DNA of 64,000 bases from an uncultured Eubacteriales bacterium (GTDB lineage: Bacteria; Bacillota; Clostridia; Oscillospirales; CAG-382), in the NCBI GenBank assembly GCA_900548115.1, contig URJL01000004.1:1-64000 (forward strand), written 5' to 3'. Position numbers and translations under genes: made by a program. The notes beneath the pieces were generated by a model that was not told the DNA's origin, did not search any database, and saw nothing but the letters and a program-made list of their open reading frames with translations. Numbering within the stretch: the first letter of the stretch is position 1; the number at the start of each line of letters is the position of its first letter. Of this stretch, positions 16,615 through 25,320 are shown in pieces.

Positions 16615-17724
16615 ATGGAAAAGACAAAGCTTCGTTCGCTTGCGGGTATTCTTGCCGTTTCGGCGGTTTGGGGAACGCTTTCGGTTTGGAATTTTATAAA
16701 ACCCGCCGATACGTATTCTCTTTCGGAACGGCGAAAGCTTGCCCAAAAGCCCGCCTTTTCGGCGGAATCGATCCTGAGCGGCGACTATATGACCCGGTTT
16801 GACAAGGCGGCGCCCGATCAATTTCCCCTTCGCGAAAGCTTTCGCACGCTCAAGGCGGTGACGGCGCTGTATGCGCTCGGGAAAAAAGAAAATAACGGGA
16901 TCTATATCGCCGACGGCTATGCCGCAAAGCTCGAATATCCTCTGCGCGATGCGTCGGTGAAAGGAGCGGTCGAAAAGATCTCCGATCTTTACGAAACCTA
17001 TTGTAAAGATAAGGCAAACAACGTGTACTTCTCGATCGTGCCCGACAAGGGATACTTTCTCGCTCCGAAATATTCTTATCCGCATATGGATTACGACGCT
17101 CTTGCAAAAGAGCTTACAAACGGACTTTCGTTCGCCGAATATATCGATCTTTATCCGACTCTGTCGCTCTCGGATTACTATAAGACCGACACGCACTGGA
17201 GTCAGGTAAGAATCCTTCCCGCCGCGAATCGCTTGTCGACCGCGATGGGCGGAAGCGAGCTTACCGATTATACGGTAAAGTCCTTTGCTACTCCGTTTTA
17301 CGGTGTTTATTACGGGCAGGCAGCGCTTCCCATGAAGCCCGATACGATCTCTTATATCGAGACCGAGACGATGAAAAACGCGCTCGTTCAAAATGTCGAG
17401 AACGGCAAAAAATACACGGGCGTTTGGGAGACGGAAAAGCTTGAAAGCAGCGACCCGTATGAGGTCTTTCTCTCGGGGGCGGCGGCGGTCGTTTACGTGG
17501 AAAACCCGGATGCCGAAACCGACCGCGAGCTTATATTGTTCCGCGATTCCTTCGGAAGCAGTATAGCGCCGCTTCTTTTGCACAACTACAAAAAAATTAC
17601 CCTTGTCGACACGCGCTATGTCCGACCGTCGCTCCTCGGAAAGCTTGTTGACTTTGAAGGAGCGGATGTACTGTTTTTATATAGCACGCTGATACTCAAC
17701 CAAAGCGAGGCTTTGCAAAGCTGA
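16615..17724 (+). CDS. DHHW-family protein (AlgX/AlgJ-like SGNH partner)
   Basis: 369 residues with an N-terminal membrane anchor (about residues 8-26) and an extracytoplasmic SGNH-like fold. The signature KTDTHWS (about residue 192) carries the DxHW motif, and LFRDSFGSS (about residue 307) carries the presumed catalytic Ser. Its place right after an MBOAT gene marks it as the extracellular acyltransferase half of an O-acylation system. GAAAGGAGA is the ribosome binding site. A terminator follows at once, so the operon is two genes, or three if the leaky hairpin at 15138 allows readthrough. Confidence 0.85.
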   Translation: MEKTKLRSLAGILAVSAVWGTLSVWNFIKPADTYSLSERRKLAQKPAFSAESILSGDYMTRFDKAAPDQFPLRESFRTLKAVTALYALGKKENNGIYIADGYAAKLEYPLRDASVKGAVEKISDLYETYCKDKANNVYFSIVPDKGYFLAPKYSYPHMDYDALAKELTNGLSFAEYIDLYPTLSLSDYYKTDTHWSQVRILPAANRLSTAMGGSELTDYTVKSFATPFYGVYYGQAALPMKPDTISYIETETMKNALVQNVENGKKYTGVWETEKLESSDPYEVFLSGAAAVVYVENPDAETDRELILFRDSFGSSIAPLLLHNYKKITLVDTRYVRPSLLGKLVDFEGADVLFLYSTLILNQSEALQS

Positions 17725-17728
17725 CCGT

Positions 17729-17760
17729 AAAAAGCGTCCCTTTCGAAGGGACGCTTTTTT
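17729..17760 (+). terminator. Terminator of the MBOAT-DHHW operon
   Basis: Perfect stem AAAAAGCGTCCCTT / AAGGGACGCTTTTT with a TCG loop, running into TTTTTT. Confidence 0.9.
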
Positions 17761-17791
17761 ATGCCGTTTTGCTTTAAAAAGGAAAAATGGG

Positions 17792-17820
17792 TTGCAATTG
17801 CGCAAAGAGTGTGATACAAT
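17792..17820 (+). promoter_or_regulatory. Promoter of SGNH hydrolase 17875
   Basis: TTGCAA (17792-17797), 17 bases, TACAAT (17815-17820), 55 bases before the start. Confidence 0.75.
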
Positions 17821-17874
17821 GAACGCGACACGAAAAAACGGCGGTCTCCGCCGAAAAAGCAAGGAGAAAACGAT

Positions 17875-18654
17875 ATGTTTACATTGGTTAGAGAAAATGA
17901 AAAGCCGCTCGATATCGTCTCGGAAAACGGGGGATATACGGCGATTTTCCGCACAATTGCCTGTATCGGCGACAGCCTTTCCTCGGGCGAATTCGAATCG
18001 GACGCGGGGGACGGCAAAAGCAATTATCACGATATGTTCGAGTATTCCTGGGGACAGTTTATCGCCCGCATGTGCGGAAGCACGGTCTATAATCTTTCAC
18101 GCGGCGGCATGACCGCGTCGGAATTTTGCCAAAGCTTTGCCGATAATATGGGCTTTTGGAACGCAAAATACGCGTCGCAGGCGTATATTGTCGCACTCGG
18201 CGTAAACGACCTTTTCGGACAAAACCAGACGATCGGCTCGACCGCAGACATTTGCGACGATGACCCCGAAAAGAACGAAACGACTTTCGCAGGCTATTAC
18301 GCAAAAATTCTCCAAAAAATGAAAAAGATCCAGCCCCGTGCCAAATTCTTTCTCATGACCATGCCGAAGGAGTCGCATGACAACGAGGAAAGAACGCAGA
18401 AAAAGCTTGCGCACCGCACGCTTCTTTACGATTTTGCAAAGAAGTTTGAGAATACCTACGTTCTCGACCTGTACGAATATGCGCCTGTCTATGACGAGGA
18501 GTTCAAACGCTGCATGTTTATGCGCGGACATTTGAACCCGATGGGATATCTTTACACGGCGCGCCTTGTTTCGTCGTATATCGATTACATCATCCGTAAA
18601 AACCCCGAGGATTTTGCCGAGGTCGGCTTTATCGGCACAAGCCTTTATCGCTGA
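17875..18654 (+). CDS. SGNH/GDSL-type esterase, cytosolic
   Basis: 259 residues without a signal peptide. Block I is CIGDSLSSGEF (catalytic Ser34). Block III is ALGVNDLFG (Asn of the GxND type). The catalytic His lies in RGHLNPMGY near residue 222. The fold points to deacylation of a small ester, possibly an acetylated sugar taken up by the cell. It is monocistronic, with its own promoter and a convergent terminator. It differs clearly from the second SGNH protein at 19191. AAGGAGAAAA is the ribosome binding site. Confidence 0.85.
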   Translation: MFTLVRENEKPLDIVSENGGYTAIFRTIACIGDSLSSGEFESDAGDGKSNYHDMFEYSWGQFIARMCGSTVYNLSRGGMTASEFCQSFADNMGFWNAKYASQAYIVALGVNDLFGQNQTIGSTADICDDDPEKNETTFAGYYAKILQKMKKIQPRAKFFLMTMPKESHDNEERTQKKLAHRTLLYDFAKKFENTYVLDLYEYAPVYDEEFKRCMFMRGHLNPMGYLYTARLVSSYIDYIIRKNPEDFAEVGFIGTSLYR

Positions 18655-18660
18655 AAACAA

Positions 18661-18690
18661 AAAGACCGCGGAGCGTATCCGCGGTCTTTT
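18661..18690. terminator. Convergent bidirectional terminator
   Basis: Stem AAAGACCGCGGA / TCCGCGGTCTTT with A-run and T-run flanks, between the SGNH gene (+) and the TfoX-like gene (-). Confidence 0.85.
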
Positions 18691-18717
18691 GCTGCCATAC
18701 AGCCGCCGATTTACAGT

Positions 18718-19038
18718 TCATACCTTTTTCTTCGGCTTCGGCAGCGGCGTGATCTCGATAAGAAGCGGGATCAGCCGATCGTTAAGCTCGCTGTTCTCAA
18801 TGTCCAAAATGTAATACTCTTTTGCTCCTTCATACGGATATCCGCTTGGCGCATCCTCCGGAAGAAGTGCGGAGACCTCGGGAAGTTTTTTTACAAAAAC
18901 TGTGTTGTCGCACACCAAAAGGATCGGACGGTCATTCAGATAAACCATATATTCTCCGAACATCTTCCTTGCGCGCACCTCGCCGTATCGAAAAACACAA
19001 TCGCAGACAAAAGCAACATAGTCCTTTGTCGTTGCCAT
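18718..19038 (-). CDS. TfoX N-terminal-domain protein
   Basis: 106 residues from the ATG at 19038, chosen because AAGGAGG lies 8-14 bases upstream on the minus strand; an earlier in-frame ATG would add a 74-residue phenylalanine-rich extension of low plausibility. RARKMFGEYMVYLNDRPILL is the TfoX_N hallmark. In gamma-proteobacteria this fold belongs to a competence regulator, but stand-alone TfoX_N proteins in Firmicutes are of unknown role. It ends in the basic tail PKPKKKV. Confidence 0.75.
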   Translation of the reverse strand: MATTKDYVAFVCDCVFRYGEVRARKMFGEYMVYLNDRPILLVCDNTVFVKKLPEVSALLPEDAPSGYPYEGAKEYYILDIENSELNDRLIPLLIEITPLPKPKKKV

Positions 19039-19106
19039 ATTACCGCCTCCTTTTCTTTCAGATACGGTCATTATATAAAAAATCGGGAAAAAAGTCAAGA
19101 AAACGC

Positions 19107-19135
19107 TTGCACAAAGGGGGTTTTCGGTGTATACT
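19107..19135 (+). promoter_or_regulatory. Promoter of SGNH hydrolase 19191
   Basis: TTGCAC (19107-19112), 17 bases, TATACT (19130-19135). Confidence 0.7.
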
Positions 19136-19190
19136 GAAAACAATTCCGATAGGAAAAAGAAAAAAGTGAAAAAGAAAAAGGAGAGAAAAA

Positions 19191-20345
19191 ATGGATTTTG
19201 CTCCCTATATATTCGAGCGCGATTCTCTTTGCAATACACGCTCTTGCCTTGAAAAAGCAAAAAAACTCCGCATCGCCTATTTCGGCGGTTCGGTTACGGC
19301 GGGTTACGGAGCACAGGATTTTGACGTTCACGGAAGTGCGGTCGATAAAAGCTCGTGGCGTGCCAAAATGACCGCTTGGCTAAAGGAACGGTATCCCGAA
19401 GCCGACATCGAAAGTATATATGCCGCCATCGGCGAGAGCGGAACCTATCTCGGCACCTATCGCCTTTACGATCATGTGATCGCAAAAGACCCCGATCTTG
19501 CCTTTGTTGAATTTGCCATCAACGACACCTATGGCGGATTTGACCGCGAGCGAGCCGCCTATCAGTTCGAGACCATCGTGCGCGAGCTTCGCACGGCAAA
19601 GCCGTTTTGTGACATAATCGTGCTTATCAGCGGAGATCGAAACGTCTTTGAACGATACGACGGCTTTTTTCCGACGGCGCAGGGACATGCGGACATTGCA
19701 AAGGCATACGGTCTGCCGCTTGTTTACATGGGACGCGCTCTTTACGATCATATCAAACAGGAAGACATTCCGTGGCAGACGTATTATGTTGACGGGGTAC
19801 ACCCGAACAACGCGGGCTACGCCTTCTATTTTGACGTAATCAAGACCTATATGCAAAAAGCGCTTGCCGACGCGTCCGTGTTTTGCGAACCGCGCGCGCA
19901 TACCGTGCCGAAAAGCATCGTGAGCGAGCATCTTCTCGACGGAGACCGAAAGCTCGTTTACGCGTCGCATACCATGCTGCGCGAGAGTCCGGGCTGGTAT
20001 TACAGCGACAAAAACGTCAATACGACGCTTTCAAAGACCGGTTCGGTCGCCGCGGCGATTCGCCGCGGCATGCCGTCTTTTTCCTATACCTTTAGCGGAA
20101 CGGAGTTTGCGGTGTTTACCAACCTTTACGGCGATCGGAAATACGAATACTCGGTCGACCGCGGGGGATGGAAGGAAGCGATCTTTTCCAAGCACAACCC
20201 CACGACCGTCGTGACGGGACTTGCGAGCGGCACGCACCGTATTGCAATACACCCGCTCCCGTCGGAGGAAGAAAACGCCGAGAATGAAATGTATATCGCC
20301 GCCGTTATGTTCCGCGACGAGACAAAACAAACGGTACGAGAATAA
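19191..20345 (+). CDS. Cytosolic SGNH hydrolase, paralogue of the giant protein's C-terminus
   Basis: 384 residues, no signal peptide. SGNH block I is AYFGGSVTAGYGA (Ser34), block III is EFAINDTYGGFD, and the His block is YVDGVHPNNAGY. A beta-sandwich C-terminal domain follows from about residue 250 (FSYTFSGTEFAVFTNLYGD, HNPTTVVTGLASGTHR). The entire protein aligns end to end with the last roughly 370 residues of the secreted 3,563-aa protein encoded at 33262-43953, including runs such as ESIYAAIGESGTYLGTY and FPTAQGHADIA. The two likely attack the same ester outside and inside the cell. GGAGAG is the ribosome binding site. Confidence 0.88.
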   Translation: MDFAPYIFERDSLCNTRSCLEKAKKLRIAYFGGSVTAGYGAQDFDVHGSAVDKSSWRAKMTAWLKERYPEADIESIYAAIGESGTYLGTYRLYDHVIAKDPDLAFVEFAINDTYGGFDRERAAYQFETIVRELRTAKPFCDIIVLISGDRNVFERYDGFFPTAQGHADIAKAYGLPLVYMGRALYDHIKQEDIPWQTYYVDGVHPNNAGYAFYFDVIKTYMQKALADASVFCEPRAHTVPKSIVSEHLLDGDRKLVYASHTMLRESPGWYYSDKNVNTTLSKTGSVAAAIRRGMPSFSYTFSGTEFAVFTNLYGDRKYEYSVDRGGWKEAIFSKHNPTTVVTGLASGTHRIAIHPLPSEEENAENEMYIAAVMFRDETKQTVRE

Positions 20346-20350
20346 AAAAG

Positions 20351-20387
20351 TACGCCCCCGCAAAAAATGCGGAGGCGTATTGCTTTT
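20351..20387. terminator. Convergent terminator
   Basis: Stem TACGCCCCCGCA / TGCGGAGGCGTA (one mismatch) followed by TTGCTTTT, between convergent genes. Confidence 0.75.
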
Positions 20388-20397
20388 GTCTGTAGTT

Positions 20398-21396
20398 TCA
20401 GTCCACCGTAATGATCAGCGCATGTCCCTTATCGTACATGTTGCCTGTCAGAACGTATTGGGGAATCACGGTTTTTTTGCCGTCGGGCGTTTCGGCGAGA
20501 ATCTCGGTGTAGAAGTCGCTGTGCCAATGCCCGCAGAAAATACCGCGGATAACGTCGGCATTATGGGTCACAAGGTTGTAAAACTCTAAGGATTCGGCGC
20601 ATGTCTGCCCATCCTTCCCGATAAAATTGTGACAGAAATCGCGCGTGCCCGAACCGTCGTTCACGCGAATCGGCACAACGTCGACCTCGTTCGGATTGCG
20701 CGTACAGATCGGCTCGTGCCAGAAAAGAAGTACGATGTGTCCGCGCGCCCGCGCGTCGGAAATATCGGCACGCAGCCTTTCGGTTTGATGCGAGAAAAAG
20801 CGCGATTGCCCGTTGTTGATCGCAACGACACGCACCTTGTCGCCGAGAACACGCGAGACATAATGAATGTCGTGACGCCAGTTTTCGGAAAGCAGCGCAT
20901 AGCGCGATTCAAGCGTGGTGTCGTCGGGCACTTTGCCCTGCATAACGCGGGTGATGTCGTGTCCGCCGATCGTGACGAACGCGTCGGGGCATACATCCCA
21001 GACAAGACGTTTCGTCAGATCAAAGGTTCCGTGTGTAATATAATCGAGTGTGTCGCCCGTGACGACTGTCTGATCAAAAAACTTCGAGAGAGCCATGGTG
21101 CGCACGGTATTCGGAACGGTGCTTCCGTCGCGAAATCCGAGACGAAATTCCCGCGTGCTTAAAATGCAGGGACGACGCTCGATACAGTCGACGGCGTCAA
21201 GGCAGTTTAAATGAAGGTCGGTCGTATGCAGTATCTCGATCGGATCGCCGCCCTTTTCGGTGTCAAAATGCGCCGTGCGGAACATTATCCCCTCGTTTTC
21301 AAGACGGAAAATGTGTCTGCGCGGATCGGCGCCGCTTCCCTCAATATCGGTTCTTTCCGCCGCAAAATAGGCGGATTTTTCTTCGGACTTTATCAT
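20398..21396 (-). CDS. Calcineurin-like metallophosphoesterase
   Basis: 332 residues from the ATG at 21396, which has AAGGAG 7-12 bases upstream; an 81-residue upstream extension without a ribosome binding site was rejected. Metal-binding blocks in order: LHTTDLHLN (DxH), VVTGDTLDY (GD), IGGHDI, FWHEP and FCGHWHS (GHxH). No signal peptide or membrane segment. It probably cleaves a phosphomonoester or phosphodiester in the cytoplasm. The substrate is unknown. It is divergent from the beta-helix gene 21561, and both have consensus-like promoters in the 164-base gap. Confidence 0.8.
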   Translation of the reverse strand: MIKSEEKSAYFAAERTDIEGSGADPRRHIFRLENEGIMFRTAHFDTEKGGDPIEILHTTDLHLNCLDAVDCIERRPCILSTREFRLGFRDGSTVPNTVRTMALSKFFDQTVVTGDTLDYITHGTFDLTKRLVWDVCPDAFVTIGGHDITRVMQGKVPDDTTLESRYALLSENWRHDIHYVSRVLGDKVRVVAINNGQSRFFSHQTERLRADISDARARGHIVLLFWHEPICTRNPNEVDVVPIRVNDGSGTRDFCHNFIGKDGQTCAESLEFYNLVTHNADVIRGIFCGHWHSDFYTEILAETPDGKKTVIPQYVLTGNMYDKGHALIITVD

Positions 21397-21426
21397 AATA
21401 CGCTCCTTGAACTTCTTTCTGTGATG

Positions 21427-21455
21427 ATTGTAATACGGATTATGAGAAAAGTCAA
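21427..21455 (-). promoter_or_regulatory. Promoter of the phosphoesterase
   Basis: Minus strand: TTGACT (21455-21450), 17 bases, TACAAT (21432-21427). Confidence 0.8.
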
Positions 21456-21505
21456 GAAAAAGTTGCGTAAAAAGAAGATTCGAAAAAATTTCGTTTGTCG
21501 GTCGA

Positions 21506-21534
21506 TTGACAGGCGCGGTTTTGTTTGTTACAAT
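21506..21534 (+). promoter_or_regulatory. Promoter of the beta-helix gene
   Basis: TTGACA (21506-21511), 17 bases, TACAAT (21529-21534). Only 27 bases separate it from the GTG start. Confidence 0.85.
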
Positions 21535-21560
21535 CGTCGCAGACAGAGGGAGGTGTTTCG

Positions 21561-22763
21561 GTGGAAGAATATGTAAGAGTCGACAAAATGGACGGACGGG
21601 ATGATGCCGAACAAATTCAAAATGCCGTAGCCGAAGCAAAAAGAACGGGTGTCAACCGTATTGTCGTACCGCAGCGCAACGAGCGTACGGGAAGAGAGAT
21701 ATGGGATATTTCCCACACGATTTATCTGCCGAGCGACATTGAGGTCGTTCTTTATAACGCACATCTCCGTCTTGCCGACAATTCCTTTTGCAATATGTTT
21801 TCCAATGAAAATATATTGCACGGCATTGCGCGGACAAAGGACGGCGAACAAAGGAATATCCGAATACACGGAATCGGAAATGCGATTTTGGATGGCGGAG
21901 AGTATAACGGTCTTTCCGAAAGGAATAGCGAAAAGGATGGGCTGCCGAGTATTTTGGTCAACACGACGCTCTTGTTTTTTAATGTCTCGAATCTTTGCGT
22001 TGAAAACCTTTCGATCATCAATCAACGGTGGTGGGGAATGACCAACATTTTTGTGCGCGATTCGGTTTTCCGCGGCATACGCTTTGAAGCCGATCTTTCG
22101 TGGGTCGATGAAAACGGGGTGCATCATCCGGAGGGCTTTTCCCGAGATCGCGGCGAAATTTACGTCCGTAATGCCGACGGTATCGATCTTCGTATCGGCT
22201 GTCACGATATACGGATCGAAAACATCTCGGGATTTACCGAGGACGATACGGTTGCGCTCACCGCACTCGGCGGTTTTGAGCGACAGAACGGGCTGATCGT
22301 TGAGGGAGAACCCTGCGATATTCATGATGTAAAAATCCGCAATGTTGCGAGCGACAGTCATGTTTGTGCAGTCGTGCGGCTTCTTAACGATGAAGGAAAC
22401 AAGCTGTACAACATCGACATCGACGGCGTGACGCATATGCGCTGCGGAAAGCATAACGATAAGGCGCGCTACGTCATCCGTATCGGCGACATGGCATATG
22501 CAAATGAACACAGCACGCTCGGAGATACACATCATATCTCCATTCGCAATGTCTTTTCGCACGGCACGTATGCGATCAGCCTTTGCAAGGGTCTGAGCGA
22601 CTCGACAATCGACAACGTCGTTGTCGCAAGCGATGGGAATTATGGCTTCGGCGGCGTCGAAAACGGCCGAGCGGTTATAAAGAACGTTCGTTTCGGAGAC
22701 TTTTTCCTGCTTTCCGAAAACGCAAGCGCGTTTCGCGAGGGTAGCTTTGCCGAGGAAGAATAA
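21561..22763 (+). CDS. Right-handed beta-helix protein, GH28-like
   Basis: 400 residues from GTG 21561, set by GAGGGAGG 8-15 bases upstream; there is no suitable ATG. The repeated pattern of short strands (IRIHGIGNAILDGGEYNG, NLCVENLSIINQRWWG, DIRIENISGFTEDDTVAL) is that of the pectin-lyase/GH28 fold. NADGIDL and EDDTVAL resemble the catalytic Asp blocks of polygalacturonases. The usual GHG and RIK blocks are not obvious, so hydrolysis is plausible but unproven. There is no signal peptide, unlike most GH28 enzymes; it may act on imported oligosaccharides. Confidence 0.65.
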   Translation: MEEYVRVDKMDGRDDAEQIQNAVAEAKRTGVNRIVVPQRNERTGREIWDISHTIYLPSDIEVVLYNAHLRLADNSFCNMFSNENILHGIARTKDGEQRNIRIHGIGNAILDGGEYNGLSERNSEKDGLPSILVNTTLLFFNVSNLCVENLSIINQRWWGMTNIFVRDSVFRGIRFEADLSWVDENGVHHPEGFSRDRGEIYVRNADGIDLRIGCHDIRIENISGFTEDDTVALTALGGFERQNGLIVEGEPCDIHDVKIRNVASDSHVCAVVRLLNDEGNKLYNIDIDGVTHMRCGKHNDKARYVIRIGDMAYANEHSTLGDTHHISIRNVFSHGTYAISLCKGLSDSTIDNVVVASDGNYGFGGVENGRAVIKNVRFGDFFLLSENASAFREGSFAEEE

Positions 22764-22802
22764 AGAAATTTTTCGCAGCGGATGAGAATGTTCCGAATCC
22801 TC

Positions 22803-22831
22803 TTGAAAAACAGCCAATAATTTGATACAAT
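22803..22831 (+). promoter_or_regulatory. Promoter of the PPIase gene
   Basis: TTGAAA (22803-22808), 17 bases, TACAAT (22826-22831). Confidence 0.75.
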
Positions 22832-22869
22832 AAAGAAAAATCCAAAAAAGACGGATAAGGAGTAAAAAT

Positions 22870-23625
22870 ATGGATAATCTGAACGGACTCAAGATTGCGG
22901 CGCGTGTTAACGGTCAGCCGATTACCGAAGCGGATATCGACGCGGCGCTCGTCGGAATGGGTGCCAAGGGCGAACGGTACAACACGCCCGACGGCAGAAA
23001 AATGGTGCTGGAGCAGCTCATCAATAAAAAGCTGTTTTTGGCGGACGCGGCGAAGAATCTTTACGAATACGACCCGCAGTTCAAAGCGGAATTTCAAAAG
23101 CTCAAAGAGGACATGCTTGCTAATTTTGCCATCGCCAAGGCGGTGGACGGCGTTCGCGTGACCGATGAGGAAGCTAAGAAGTTCTTTGAGGAAAACGAGA
23201 AAGACTTAAACTCCGGCGAATCGGTCAGCGCAAGTCATATTCTCGTGGACAGCGAAGAAAAGGCAAACGAGATCAAGGCAGAGATTGAAAGCGGCGCTGT
23301 CTCCTTTGAGGATGCGGCGCGCAAATACAGCTCCTGCCCCTCGTCCGAGCAGGGCGGCGCGCTGGGCGAATTTACCCGCGGACAAATGGTTCCCGAATTC
23401 GACGAGGCATGCTTCTCCATGAAAGTCGGAGAGCTTCGCGGCCCCGTAAAAACGCAGTTCGGCTATCACCTTATCAAGCTCAACGACAAAAAGGAAGCGA
23501 CTCCTTTGAAATATGAGGACATTGCCGATCAGATTAAGCAAAAGCTTCTGACCGACAAGCAGCAGGCGGCGTACCGCTCGAAGGTCAATCAGCTCAAGAT
23601 ACTCTATCCGGTGGATATTCTTTAA
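22870..23625 (+). CDS. Parvulin-type peptidyl-prolyl isomerase, cytosolic PrsA/SurA-like
   Basis: 251 residues. A SurA-like N-terminal helical region (GRKMVLEQLINKKLFLADA) is followed by a parvulin domain at about residues 118-212: SASHILVDSEEKANEI, CPSSEQGGALGEFTRGQMVPEF and VKTQFGYHLIKL. A C-terminal helix closes the chaperone part. PrsA proteins are normally lipoproteins, but this one has neither a signal peptide nor a lipobox, so it should act in the cytoplasm. ATAAGGAGTAAAA is the ribosome binding site. It is monocistronic. Confidence 0.88.
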   Translation: MDNLNGLKIAARVNGQPITEADIDAALVGMGAKGERYNTPDGRKMVLEQLINKKLFLADAAKNLYEYDPQFKAEFQKLKEDMLANFAIAKAVDGVRVTDEEAKKFFEENEKDLNSGESVSASHILVDSEEKANEIKAEIESGAVSFEDAARKYSSCPSSEQGGALGEFTRGQMVPEFDEACFSMKVGELRGPVKTQFGYHLIKLNDKKEATPLKYEDIADQIKQKLLTDKQQAAYRSKVNQLKILYPVDIL

Positions 23626-23639
23626 AAGACAAAAAACAC

Positions 23640-23661
23640 GGCGGCAAGCATCCTTGCCGCC
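23640..23661 (+). terminator. Hairpin after the PPIase gene
   Basis: Perfect 9-bp stem GGCGGCAAG / CTTGCCGCC with a CATC loop. The T-run is weak. Confidence 0.6.
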
Positions 23662-23669
23662 GAAATTCG

Positions 23670-23862
23670 TTTATAAAGGGAAAAACGTATGAGGAGACGC
23701 AGAAGGAAAGCGCGGGACTTTTGTACACTGTGAAGCATTACGTACCCGAGCGCGGTGAATTTTCTTTTCCCGACGCAGCGCTTTCCCGCACGGCGTTCTT
23801 TCGCATTGACGTGACCGAACGGAGCGCAAAGGAACACGGAATGCGCCAAACGAAACCGAGGA
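23670..23862 (+). pseudogene. Possible gene remnant without a start codon
   Basis: The frame from 23670 reads as ordinary protein for about 55 residues (KTYEETQKESAGLLYTVKHY, then SFPDAALSRTAFFRIDVTE) before running into a basic tail antisense to the GH30 gene. There is no ATG, GTG or TTG with a ribosome binding site at its beginning. It could be a fragment of a lost gene. I do not recognise the family. Confidence 0.3.
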
Positions 23863-25221
23863 TCACGATGCGGATTCGGAAAAGACGAGCGTGCTTATCG
23901 AATCGGGTGGGAGAGCCGCATACCACCATTTGCCGCGGAAGAAATATTGAATCCGAACCGATTCGGAGCGGGGGTTGACCAGCTCCACGGTGTGCGAACC
24001 GTCGGGATTTACCGCTGCCACAACGCCGAGCGGTTCCGTGCCGTTCGGATAAGCGAAATATCCCGTACAGCCCTCGGCGGACTTTGCGGAATAGATCGAA
24101 GCGCCTTTTTGAATGTGGCGGGAAAAATGGCGTAACGCCCGATACTGACCGCTGTATGAAAGCGCCTGCGTTTCGCGGTTCAACGTCACAAGTCCTCCGC
24201 AGAAAAACGGACCGACGTTCGGACCGCCGCATTCGTCCAATAAAAGATTCCATCCCGTGAAGCTTTTGCAGCCGTGCGAAAGGGATCTTGCCGCGATAAC
24301 GCCCCATTTGCACCAATCGGTGTCATAGCGATCGTAAAGACGCGGACCGCCTTCGGTAAAATGCCAATCGAGGGCGGGAAAGGCTTTCCGAAAGGCTTCC
24401 GTCATGCTCGGTGACCCGCAGTAATAATGGAATGCGGCTCCGTTTACCGCTTCTTGCAGCGCGGGAAAATGAGACAATTGATAGAGCAGCCGCGAAACAT
24501 TCGAGAAATTGTGATCTAAGAGCAGAAGCGCGCACTTTTTGTCCCGCTCCGCAAGTTTTTTGCGCAAAACAAGCGCAAAATCCGCCTCGTCGTCGGGATG
24601 CCATATGCAGGCGGGCATTCGTCCGTCCTGATCTCCCTGACATTCGTTTTGCACGGTCAGAGCCGCGATCGGAATGCCTTCTTTTTCATAAGCTTCCAAA
24701 AACTTTAGAATATATTCGGCGTAACAGTCGATATATTCCCGCCGCATAAAGCCTCCGCTCATCGTACCGCTTGTTTTCATCCAACCGGGAGGACTCCACG
24801 GCGAGGCGATAAAATAAAGATCGGGACGCAGGAAGATGATCTCGTGCAGAACGGGAAGAATATACGCGCGATCCTTCTCGATCGAGAAGCTTTTCAGCGA
24901 CCGATCTTCTTTGACATCACAGTAGGAATACACATACGGCGAATAGTCGCTTGCACCGATTGAAAGTCTGCCGACCGAAAGACAAAGCCCGTCCGAACCG
25001 TAAAGGTCCTGCAAAAGGGCTTTTCTTTTTTCGTTTTCCAAAAGCGAAAGATTGTAACAGGAGCTTCCGGTGACGGCGACTCCGAAGCCCAAAAAGTTCT
25101 CGACTGTCGGTTCTTCGCAAAACGAGACGGTGAAAGCGTACGGGATCGGTTCATCGGACGGAAACAGCGGCGCTTCTTTGTATTTATGCGTCGAATCGGT
25201 AAAAAACAAGGATGCGTTCAT
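23863..25221 (-). CDS. GH30-family glycoside hydrolase
   Basis: 452 residues from the ATG at 25221, chosen for AAGGAGA 8-14 bases upstream over an ATG 30 bases earlier. Retaining GH30 (TIM barrel plus beta side domain). FLGFGVAVTGSSCYNL is the N-terminal signature. Acid/base is Glu193 in LTVQNE, and the nucleophile is Glu290 in WHFTEGG. The C-terminal beta domain ends around VRIQYFFRGKWWYAALPP. Family substrates include beta-glucosides, beta-1,6-glucans and xylans; which applies is not clear. No signal peptide, so it is intracellular. It is divergent from an AraC regulator that is the likely controller. Confidence 0.88.
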   Translation of the reverse strand: MNASLFFTDSTHKYKEAPLFPSDEPIPYAFTVSFCEEPTVENFLGFGVAVTGSSCYNLSLLENEKRKALLQDLYGSDGLCLSVGRLSIGASDYSPYVYSYCDVKEDRSLKSFSIEKDRAYILPVLHEIIFLRPDLYFIASPWSPPGWMKTSGTMSGGFMRREYIDCYAEYILKFLEAYEKEGIPIAALTVQNECQGDQDGRMPACIWHPDDEADFALVLRKKLAERDKKCALLLLDHNFSNVSRLLYQLSHFPALQEAVNGAAFHYYCGSPSMTEAFRKAFPALDWHFTEGGPRLYDRYDTDWCKWGVIAARSLSHGCKSFTGWNLLLDECGGPNVGPFFCGGLVTLNRETQALSYSGQYRALRHFSRHIQKGASIYSAKSAEGCTGYFAYPNGTEPLGVVAAVNPDGSHTVELVNPRSESVRIQYFFRGKWWYAALPPDSISTLVFSESAS

Positions 25222-25320
25222 AGGTATTCTCCTTACTTTAATTTTCTCCATTGTAGACCAAGTGCGGTTTTCGTTCCATGGAAAAAAACTTCTTATTTTT
25301 GTGTTTTTGCGTCACGGCTC

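Noticed and set aside
15523..17583. 686-codon minus-strand frame across the MBOAT and DHHW genes
   Set aside because: Both sense-strand genes are recognised families in an operon; the antisense product is basic, low in recognisable structure and lacks a start signal.
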